A stretch of 8,999 bases of DNA from Synechococcaceae bacterium WB4_1_0192 (GTDB taxonomy: Bacteria; Cyanobacteriota; Cyanobacteriia; PCC-6307; Cyanobiaceae), in contig RFPK01000065.1 of assembly GCA_009926195.1 (NCBI GenBank), positions 1 to 8,999 of the forward strand, read 5' to 3'. A program made the position numbers and the translations under genes. The notes under the pieces are model-generated. The model saw nothing but the letters and a program-made list of their open reading frames with translations, ran no database searches and was not told the origin of the DNA. Of the stretch, positions 1 through 5,106 are shown piece by piece (within the stretch, counting starts at the first letter, position 1; every line of letters starts with the position of its first letter).

Positions 1-1
1 G

Positions 2-367
2 GCCTGGAATCTGGTGGTGGTGCTGCTGCTGGGACCGCGGCTGCTGCCCGCCGACTGGTTTGAGCGGGCCGTGATCGAGTTCGGCCAGGCCACCGGCGTG
101 GCCGCCTCGGGCCTGTTGCTGCTGCGCATGGCCGACCCGGAGGATCGCAGCACCGCCCTGCCGGCGTTCTCGATCAAACAGCTGCTTCTGCAGCCCTTTG
201 TGGCCGGCGGTGTGGTCACGGTGGTGGCACCGCTGGCGGTGAGCGGGTGGGGGCTGCCAAGCTGGACCGGCTTCTGCCTGGTGGTGGTGCTGGTGGCGGG
301 CGGCGGCGGCCTGCTGCTCAGCCGGCTTCAGCCGGCAGGGGAATCTGCGGCCGGAACCTCGCCGTAG
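2..367 (+). CDS. Sodium/glutamate symporter-like membrane protein, C-terminal fragment
   Basis: Only the last 121 residues are present; the reading frame is open to the left edge, so the start lies outside the window. The fragment has an LLGPRLLP stretch, then the block WFERAVIEFGQATGVAASG followed by LLLLRMADPED. I associate that block with the C-terminal half of cyanobacterial GltS-type sodium/glutamate symporters. Two further hydrophobic stretches follow (about residues 59-79 and 87-107 of the fragment) and read as the last membrane helices, with a short polar tail rich in Ala, Gly and Ser. The family would use a sodium gradient to import glutamate across the inner membrane. The 3' end overlaps the convergent aldolase gene by 40 bp. 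The family call comes from motif memory; another polytopic secondary transporter is possible. That it is an integral membrane protein is secure. Confidence 0.6.
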   Translation, partial: AWNLVVVLLLGPRLLPADWFERAVIEFGQATGVAASGLLLLRMADPEDRSTALPAFSIKQLLLQPFVAGGVVTVVAPLAVSGWGLPSWTGFCLVVVLVAGGGGLLLSRLQPAGESAAGTSP

Positions 368-1026
368 TGAAGGCTGCGGAACTGATGGTGCACCGCCTGC
401 ATCTGCGCCGCGCTGAGCAGGGGCGGTTCACCGAGCTGCAGGGCCTGCAGATACATCCGCGCCAGGGTTTCCACCTCCACGGCGATGCGCAGCGCCTGCT
501 GCAGCCCACCGTGCGCCCCAAGCGCCACCTGCCCATGCTGGGCGAGTAGGCAGGCCAGGCGATCCTGCAGGGCCTGCACCGCCAGCCGGGAGAGCTCCTC
601 CGTACCGAAGGTGGCATAGGCGGCGCAGCGGATGTCATCCCCTCCGGCAACGGCTGTCATGTAGTGGAAGGGGGGGATGGCACGACCATGGCAGGCGATG
701 GCGGTGGCATGGATCGAGTGGCAATGGAGCACCGCCTGCACATCGGGTCGGGTGGCGAAGATATCGGCATGCAGACGCCATTCCGAAGAAGGCTTGCGCG
801 GGACACGATCAGACACCACGGCTTCAGCCAGAGGCTGACCATGCAGATCGATCGCCACCAGATCTTCAAGGCACATCAGTTCATAGGCCAGGGAACTGGG
901 GGTGATCAGGAGACCTCCGGGAATCCGCACCGACACGTTGCCGGAGGTGCCCTGATTGAGCCCGACGGCATTCATGCGGCAGGCTGCATCCAGCAACTCT
1001 CGACGCTGATTCGCATGGTGGAACAT
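328..1026 (-). CDS. Class II aldolase/adducin family protein, probable methylthioribulose-1-phosphate aldolase or dehydratase
   Basis: This 232-residue protein has the typical length and layout of a FucA/MtnB/AraD-type class II aldolase. Visible motifs are GTSGNVSVR (26-34), LLITPSS (39-45), SSEWRLH with candidate catalytic Glu82, LHCHSIHATAI with metal ligands His101 and His103, and QHG with the third ligand His164. The full zinc-site set is therefore present. With MtnA on the same strand further upstream, the likely substrate is 5-methylthioribulose-1-phosphate or its 5-deoxy analogue. It could be cleaved to DHAP plus an aldehyde (DHAP-shunt aldolase) or dehydrated (MtnB). I see no residue that decides between these, and no mtnC or mtnD is in the window. 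The start at 1026 is chosen because homologous sequence begins there. An in-frame ATG at 1047 is an alternative, and neither has a clear Shine-Dalgarno. The frame is open another 70 or so codons upstream without recognisable content. Confidence 0.85.
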   Translation of the reverse strand: MFHHANQRRELLDAACRMNAVGLNQGTSGNVSVRIPGGLLITPSSLAYELMCLEDLVAIDLHGQPLAEAVVSDRVPRKPSSEWRLHADIFATRPDVQAVLHCHSIHATAIACHGRAIPPFHYMTAVAGGDDIRCAAYATFGTEELSRLAVQALQDRLACLLAQHGQVALGAHGGLQQALRIAVEVETLARMYLQALQLGEPPLLSAAQMQAVHHQFRSLHYGEVPAADSPAG

Positions 1027-1100
1027 CGTGAATGGATGGCGATGCATGCCGAGGCTAGGACGCTGATCCCAGAGCAGCTGGGCGAGCACCCTGCAGACAA

Positions 1101-1130
1101 ATAATCGTGCGCTGCTGGAACCAGCGACAA
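1101..1130 (-). promoter_or_regulatory. Possible sigma70-type promoter for the class II aldolase gene
   Basis: Read on the minus strand, TTGTCG (1130-1125) matches the -35 consensus TTGACA at 4 of 6 positions. GATTAT (1106-1101) matches TATAAT at 4 of 6. The spacer is 18 nt. Transcription would begin near 1094, giving a leader of roughly 70 nt before the aldolase start at 1026. The -35 element lies in the loop of the inverted repeat at 1110-1140. This was found by eye in GC-rich DNA and is only suggestive. Confidence 0.3.
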
Positions 1131-1140
1131 CCCAGCAGCG
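1110..1140. repeat. Perfect 9-bp inverted repeat with 13-nt spacer
   Basis: CGCTGCTGG at 1110-1118 and CCAGCAGCG at 1132-1140 are exact reverse complements separated by 13 nt. The left arm can also pair with CCAGCG inside the spacer, so two alternative hairpins are possible. It is in non-coding DNA between divergent genes and overlaps the proposed minus-strand -35 element. It could be an operator for a dimeric regulator or an RNA hairpin in a 5' leader. No U-tract follows on either strand, so it is not a typical intrinsic terminator. Confidence 0.75.
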
Positions 1141-1275
1141 ATGGCAAACGCGAGAGGGGGAGGACGCATTTGCATATCCCGACAAGCCAACTAGCATGCA
1201 ACCGCCTGATGGCAGACGTGAGCAGAACCACTGGCACCACCGATCCAGACATCGCACCGACGCCTGATCTGAACC

Positions 1276-2343
1276 ATGCCCTCAAGTTACTTCCCGAATG
1301 CGCAGCTGCTGCAGAACCTGCCAATCAACCGAGCGGCCTACTCCCATCGCACGGCCTGGATTCTGGCGGCAATCTCCTGGCTTGCCTACCAGCGCCTACC
1401 GGGGGAAAGCACGCTCTCATTGGCGCAGGTCGTCAAGGACATCACCGAGGCAGCCAAACAGAATCAAAGCCCCCAGATCCGCGAGCTGATCCAGCGTTAT
1501 CAGCAGGCAGAGACCAATACCAGCACCCCACTTCTGCAGGAGCTTGAGCAAGCAGGATTTGAGTTTGTGCAGGGTTTCGATAGCGATATCGGCACCCAGT
1601 GCTTCCTGGCGCGGCTGAAGCCCTGCGGCGAACAGCGGGCGATGTTGATCCTGGCCTTCCGAGGCACCGAAACCAACGCGATTGAAGACATCCGCACGGA
1701 TACAAAACTGATGCTGCAGGAGGCACCGGGCGGCGGACGGGTGCACCCGGGCTTCTACCGCGCCTTCGCCAGCGTGCAGGAGGCGATCCAGCAGACCCTG
1801 AATGCCCATGGCGACTGCCCCCTCTACATCACGGGGCACTCACTCGGCGGCGCCCTGGCACTGGTGGCCAGCCGCTATCTGCAGCACCCTCAGGCGGCAG
1901 CCACCTACACCTATGGCGGGCCACGGGTGGGCGATGCCGAGTTCTTCAGCGATTACCAGGTACCGGTGTATCGAGTGGTGAACGGGGCCGATGTGGTCGC
2001 CCGCCTGCCCCTGGGGGAATGGCTATCCCTGCTGCTGTCATTGATCCGACTGATCCCCCTCAATGGCACCTATCGGCTGGCCGTCTGGCTGCGCAACAAG
2101 GTAGCGGGATACAGCCACTACGGCAGCTCAATCTACCTCTCCGACGCCAGCAATACGCTGCCGGACAGCACCGGAATTCCCTACAGCGACCTGCAGGTCC
2201 GACAGGATCCCGAATTCATCTGGCGATCCCGCCTCACCATGCGGCGGCTGCTGCGCGGCGGCTTCCGGGCCTGCGTGGACGACCATGACATCAGCACCTA
2301 TACCCAGAAGCTCTACGCCAATGCCCAGCGCCGCCATGGTTGA
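1276..2343 (+). CDS. Class 3 (alpha/beta-hydrolase) lipase family protein
   Basis: This 355-residue protein has the core of the class 3 lipase family, serine hydrolases that cleave acyl esters. The oxyanion-side strand MLILAFRGTE is at 123-132, and HPGFYRAF at 157-164 is the usual conserved helix start. The nucleophile elbow TGHSLGGALALVASRYL is at 186-202 with Ser189. YTYGGPRVGD (211-220) follows, with the acid Asp239 in NGADVVARLP. The catalytic histidine is probably His337 in DDHDISTY; His281 in GYSHYG is an alternative. A hydrophobic stretch around 247-262 may be a lid or membrane-contact segment. No signal peptide is clear; the N-terminal hydrophobic stretch around 28-38 is short. The start ATG lacks a Shine-Dalgarno. 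GC content is lower than in the suf-mtn genes. The true substrate is unknown; a role on a peptide or lipid linked to the next gene is conceivable but unsupported. Confidence 0.85.
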   Translation: MPSSYFPNAQLLQNLPINRAAYSHRTAWILAAISWLAYQRLPGESTLSLAQVVKDITEAAKQNQSPQIRELIQRYQQAETNTSTPLLQELEQAGFEFVQGFDSDIGTQCFLARLKPCGEQRAMLILAFRGTETNAIEDIRTDTKLMLQEAPGGGRVHPGFYRAFASVQEAIQQTLNAHGDCPLYITGHSLGGALALVASRYLQHPQAAATYTYGGPRVGDAEFFSDYQVPVYRVVNGADVVARLPLGEWLSLLLSLIRLIPLNGTYRLAVWLRNKVAGYSHYGSSIYLSDASNTLPDSTGIPYSDLQVRQDPEFIWRSRLTMRRLLRGGFRACVDDHDISTYTQKLYANAQRRHG

Positions 2344-2346
2344 ACC

Positions 2347-2396
2347 GGCTGCGGCGGTCGAGAATCTGGAATGATCATGAATCCAACCGCCGAGCC
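2347..2396. repeat. Imperfect inverted repeat after the lipase gene, possible hairpin
   Basis: GGCTGCGGCGGT (2347-2358) pairs with ACCGCCGAGCC (2386-2396), with a single bulged G in the left arm. The 27-nt loop contains the 8-bp palindrome ATGATCAT at 2371-2378. It starts 4 nt after the lipase stop codon, so it may fold in the 3' end of that transcript. There is no T-run after it on the plus strand, so a classic Rho-independent terminator is not supported; attenuation or mRNA 3'-end stabilisation are alternatives. Confidence 0.45.
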
Positions 2397-2414
2397 CCGG
2401 CCGAAAACGTAGGC

Positions 2415-2420
2415 GATAAT
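2415..2420 (+). promoter_or_regulatory. Possible -10 element for the methyltransferase gene
   Basis: GATAAT matches TATAAT at 5 of 6 positions in otherwise GC-rich non-coding DNA. It would start transcription about 37 nt before the GTG start codon. No recognisable -35 hexamer is found 16-19 nt upstream. It may be an extended or activator-dependent promoter, or chance. Confidence 0.3.
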
Positions 2421-2447
2421 CAATTGGCAAGCTGGTTGAGAACAGCC

Positions 2448-2454
2448 GGGAGGA
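2448..2454 (+). promoter_or_regulatory. Strong ribosome binding site deciding the GTG start of the methyltransferase
   Basis: GGGAGGA lies 9 nt before the GTG at 2464. It is one of the few clear Shine-Dalgarno sequences outside the suf genes here, and supports GTG as the true initiation codon. Confidence 0.75.
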
Positions 2455-2463
2455 CTGCGAACA

Positions 2464-3645
2464 GTGGAGCAGGCGAATGATGCGGTGCGCCAGCAATACG
2501 AAGACTGGCCCTATCCCCCACCGATCCGGAATCTCGACACATGGCTACAGAACAACTGGCAATGGTTTGACCCCAGCCACGCGCACCGTCAGCTATGGCC
2601 CGACCGAGCCGATACCGAGGGTCTTGAGATCCTGATCGCCGGTTGCGGCACCAACCAGGCCGCCATCTTCGCCTACACCAATCCGACAGCGCGGGTTGTG
2701 GGGTTGGACGTGAGCCAAGCCGGACTGGCCCATCATGCCTGGCTCAAGGAGCAATACAGGCTCAGCAATCTGGAGCTCCAGGAACTGCCCATTGAAGCCG
2801 CGCACACGCTCAGCCAGGACTTTGACCTGATCGTCTGCACCGGCGTGCTGCATCATCTCGCCGATCCCGAAGCGGGACTGAGCGCTTTGAGCCAACGACT
2901 CAAGGCTGACGGCTGCATCGCCCTGATGCTCTACGCCCGCTACGGGCGACTGGGCGTGGAACTAATGCAGACGTTGTTTGCCGAACTGAACCTGCAGAAA
3001 GACGCTTCATCACTGCAGATCATCCGCGACAGTTTCGCCTGCATCGATCCCCTGCACCCCCTGCGCAGCTATCTGGCGATCGCACCCGATCTTGGTCACG
3101 ACACCGGTCTGATCGACACGTTCCTGAATGCACGTGAGCGCAGTTACAGCGTCAACGACTGCATGGCTTTACTGACGTATGCAGGGCTGGTGTTTCAGGA
3201 CTGGTTCTTCAAAGCGCCTTATCACCCCGTGACGGCCAGACCCTCCAGCAATGCCCTACTGGAGGCGATTGCTCAGCTGAGCCCTCGGCGGCAGTGGGCA
3301 GCCATGGAACGGATCCAGTCGCGCAATGCCTGTCATTTCCTGCTGGCCTGCAAACCGGAGCGAGCGGCCGCAAGCTACCGCCTGGATCCTGCAGGCTCAG
3401 ATGCCGGGACCCTGGTGCCATCCCTGCGCTGGCGGTGCAGCCTCAACGGTGGCACCTTGATCACACCGCACCTCCGGATCCAGCTGAACGAGGCTGAACA
3501 AGCCCTCATGCTGGGCATGGACGGTCGCCGCTGCATCGGGGAGCTGTGCGCCCCAGACGGGCTGGAGGCCGCCAAGGCTGCGATTCAGCGCCTGTGGCTC
3601 CTGGATGGCCTCGACCTGGCGCTGCCAGGGGCAACCGGCCACTGA
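2464..3645 (+). CDS. Class I SAM-dependent methyltransferase with C-terminal winged-helix-like (PqqD/RRE-resembling) domain
   Basis: This 393-residue protein begins with GTG behind a strong ribosome binding site. The N-terminus has the QYEDWPYPPP block (11-20) typical of one methyltransferase subgroup. The SAM-binding fold follows: motif I ILIAGCGTNQA (56-66), the acidic strand VVGLDVS (79-84), and DLIVCTGVLHHLADP (121-135). A helical middle part follows (about 165-290). Residues about 322-386 look like a separate small domain, with LN-x-AEQALML-x-MDGRR then a helix ending in RLWLLDGL. This pattern resembles PqqD-like RiPP recognition elements, but also the winged-helix tails found on some protein methyltransferases. 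The substrate is unknown. The gene runs convergently into the glycine-rich peptide gene, with only 16 bp between stop codons, and follows the lipase by 120 bp. Its methyltransferase nature is secure; a link to the peptide is inference. Confidence 0.85.
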   Translation: MEQANDAVRQQYEDWPYPPPIRNLDTWLQNNWQWFDPSHAHRQLWPDRADTEGLEILIAGCGTNQAAIFAYTNPTARVVGLDVSQAGLAHHAWLKEQYRLSNLELQELPIEAAHTLSQDFDLIVCTGVLHHLADPEAGLSALSQRLKADGCIALMLYARYGRLGVELMQTLFAELNLQKDASSLQIIRDSFACIDPLHPLRSYLAIAPDLGHDTGLIDTFLNARERSYSVNDCMALLTYAGLVFQDWFFKAPYHPVTARPSSNALLEAIAQLSPRRQWAAMERIQSRNACHFLLACKPERAAASYRLDPAGSDAGTLVPSLRWRCSLNGGTLITPHLRIQLNEAEQALMLGMDGRRCIGELCAPDGLEAAKAAIQRLWLLDGLDLALPGATGH

Positions 3646-3661
3646 TCAAGAGGCGATGGCA

Positions 3662-3859
3662 CTAACAGCCACCATTCCCGCCGTTCCCGCCAAGACCCCC
3701 TGCACCGCCATTGCCACCGACACCCCTCAGCGGCTCGCCAAGGGCAGCGCCACCACAGCCACCATTCCCACCATTGCCACCCCCAACGACACCCTCAAGA
3801 TCGGCCTCCTGGAGCTCCTCGCTGCTGTCTTCAGCTGGGTTCTGGCAGGACTCGGACAC
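3662..3859 (-). CDS. Glycine-rich peptide precursor with double-glycine leader
   Basis: This 65-residue product starts at GTG, the only standard start codon between the preceding in-frame stop and the leader. No well-placed ribosome binding site is seen: GGAAG is 19 nt upstream. Residues 1-27 form an acidic leader. Its end, LQEADLEGVVGG (16-27), fits the double-glycine consensus recognised by C39 peptidase/ABC exporters: Leu at -12, acidic at -8, Leu at -7, Val at -4, Gly at -2 and -1. The predicted 38-residue core has 21 Gly, 5 Asn (all as NGG) and 2 Cys (35 and 65), with no aromatic residue. The core is bounded by nearly the same GGNGGNGGC block (27-35 and 57-65), whose first Gly is the last leader residue. 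It lies 36 nt after mtnA and may be co-transcribed with it. It could be a bacteriocin or microcin, a modified peptide, or a secreted matrix peptide like those of Synechococcus biofilms. I do not recognise a named family. The coding call rests on the leader match and synonymous repeat divergence. Confidence 0.7.
   Translation of the reverse strand: MSESCQNPAEDSSEELQEADLEGVVGGGNGGNGGCGGAALGEPLRGVGGNGGAGGLGGNGGNGGC
3665..3691 (-). repeat. Nine-codon repeat, distal copy (C-terminal GGNGGNGGC)
   Basis: This copy encodes residues 57-65 of the glycine-rich peptide, ending in the C-terminal Cys. It is identical in protein sequence to the copy at 3755-3781. The last five codons are identical in DNA, a 15-bp exact match at 3665-3679 and 3755-3769. 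The first four codons differ only at third positions. Confidence 0.9.
3755..3781 (-). repeat. Nine-codon repeat, proximal copy (core N-terminal GGNGGNGGC)
   Basis: This copy encodes residues 27-35, spanning the predicted leader cleavage site (after Gly27) and the first core Cys. It differs from the distal copy by four synonymous third-position changes and no amino-acid change. That pattern is expected if the peptide sequence itself is under selection. Confidence 0.9.
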
Positions 3860-3895
3860 GGGCCTGAAGCGCGGCAGACTTCCGTTCTAGGCCCA

Positions 3896-5047
3896 TCAGC
3901 ACAGCTGAGCAATGGCGCAGCCAGCTGTACTGCCTGGATCGGTGCCATACACCCCCCGCAGCCCCGCTTCACTGGCTGCAGCCACGCCCCGCTCGGTAAT
4001 CAGCGCCGTCACCAGCCGGGCCGGCGTCACATCAAACGCCGGGTTGAAGCCGCTGCTGCCATCGGGGATGAGCTGCACGCTGGTGATGGCGCCATCGGCC
4101 GCACGCCCCTGGATGTGGGTCACCTCGGCGGCGCTGCGGGCCTCGATCGGGATCTCTGCCACGCCATCGTCGATGGTCCAGTCGATCGTGGAGGCGGGCA
4201 GGGCCACGTAGAAGGGCACGCCGTTGTCGTGGGCGGCCAGGGCCTTGAGGTAAGTGCCGATCTTGTTGCACACATCGCCGCGGCGGGTGGTGCGGTCGGT
4301 GCCCACGATCACGGCATCCACCTGGCCGTGCTGCATCAGGTGGCCACCGGCGTTATCGACGATCACGGTGTGGGGCACTCCCTCACGCGCCAGCTCCCAG
4401 GCGGTGAGGGACGCGCCCTGGTTGCGTGGGCGGGTTTCATCCACCCACACATGGATGGCCAGACCGGCGCGGTGGGCCTTGTAGATCGGAGCCAGGGCCG
4501 TGCCCCAGTCGACCGTGGCGATCCAGCCGGCATTGCAGTGGGTCAGCACGTTGAACGGCTGATCGCGGCGCTCTGCCGGCCGCGCCGCCGCCAGCTCCTG
4601 AAAGAGACGCAGGCCGTGCTCGCCGATCGCCTCGCACATCGCCACGTCCTCCTCAGCGATGGCGGCAGCCTCAGCCTTCGCCGCCGCCGCACGCTCCGCC
4701 GGGGGCAGGGGTGCCACCCGATCGCGCACCCGCTCCAGGGCCCAGCGCAGATTCACAGCCGTGGGGCGGGTGGCATTGAGCTGCTCAAAAGCCACCGCCA
4801 GGGCGACATCGGAGGGGTCGGCCTGCAGGGCCAGCATCAGCCCGTAGGCACCGGTGACCCCGATCAGCGGCGCACCGCGCACCACCATCGTGCGGATCGC
4901 CTCGGCGGCCTGGTCGCAGCTGGTGAGGGTGCGGGTGGTGAAGCGATGGGGCAGCAGCGTCTGATCGATCACGCCGATCGCGTCGCCGCCCTGTTGAGCC
5001 CCCTCCTCCAGCCAGATGGTGCGCCAGGCCTTGCCGTCGATCTTCAT
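3896..5047 (-). CDS. mtnA: S-methyl-5-thioribose-1-phosphate isomerase
   Basis: MtnA converts 5-methylthioribose-1-phosphate to 5-methylthioribulose-1-phosphate in cytoplasmic salvage of SAM by-products. With the start at 5047 it is 383 residues, slightly longer than the usual 350 or so. Family marks are VVRGAPLIGVTGAYG (55-69), LTHCNAG with catalytic Cys171, and VIVGTDR with catalytic Asp251. These two residues are spaced 80 apart, as in the Bacillus enzyme (Cys160/Asp240). NKIGTY (261-266) and the C-terminal NPAFDVTPARLVTALITERG (335-354) are also typical. The start MKIDGKAWRTIWL is chosen by homology. An ATG at 5086 would add a Pro-rich 13-residue extension, and neither has a Shine-Dalgarno. 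The gene follows the DUF1543 gene closely and probably shares the suf transcript. Its usual pathway partner, a class II aldolase, lies about 2.9 kb further along the same strand. The related eIF2B-alpha family is excluded by the catalytic pair. Confidence 0.95.
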   Translation of the reverse strand: MKIDGKAWRTIWLEEGAQQGGDAIGVIDQTLLPHRFTTRTLTSCDQAAEAIRTMVVRGAPLIGVTGAYGLMLALQADPSDVALAVAFEQLNATRPTAVNLRWALERVRDRVAPLPPAERAAAAKAEAAAIAEEDVAMCEAIGEHGLRLFQELAAARPAERRDQPFNVLTHCNAGWIATVDWGTALAPIYKAHRAGLAIHVWVDETRPRNQGASLTAWELAREGVPHTVIVDNAGGHLMQHGQVDAVIVGTDRTTRRGDVCNKIGTYLKALAAHDNGVPFYVALPASTIDWTIDDGVAEIPIEARSAAEVTHIQGRAADGAITSVQLIPDGSSGFNPAFDVTPARLVTALITERGVAAASEAGLRGVYGTDPGSTAGCAIAQLC

Positions 5048-5106
5048 GGGTGCGGGCGGGGGTGGAGCGGGATCTGGACTGATCATCCCGCGGCGGCTGG
5101 CGTCGC

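Larger units (their letters stand above)
1027..1275. other. Divergent intergenic region between aldolase and lipase genes
   Basis: This 249-bp gap separates two genes transcribed away from each other and so must hold the promoter(s) for both, unless the lipase is driven from elsewhere. It contains the inverted repeat at 1110-1140 and a plausible minus-strand promoter at 1101-1130, listed separately. I see no tRNA, riboswitch fold or convincing small gene. Open frames that cross it are extensions or shadows of the flanking genes. The lipase start is preceded by no Shine-Dalgarno-like sequence. Confidence 0.7.

Noticed and set aside
1170..1197. Possible plus-strand promoter for the lipase (TTGCAT, 16 nt, TAGCAT)
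   Set aside because: The -35 match is only 3 of 6 and the -10 match 4 of 6, no better than expected by chance.
1027..1257. N-terminal extension of the aldolase frame by about 77 residues
   Set aside because: The extension is Cys/Arg/Ser-rich without family similarity, and the class II aldolase domain begins normally at the ATG at 1026.
1107..1547. Plus-strand small frame starting in the divergent intergenic region
   Set aside because: Most of it overlaps the lipase gene in another frame. It has no ribosome binding site and no recognisable content.
3615..3629. Perfect 6-bp inverted repeat CCTGGC-GCT-GCCAGG as terminator of the peptide or methyltransferase gene
   Set aside because: It is inside the methyltransferase coding sequence, and no T-run follows it on either strand.
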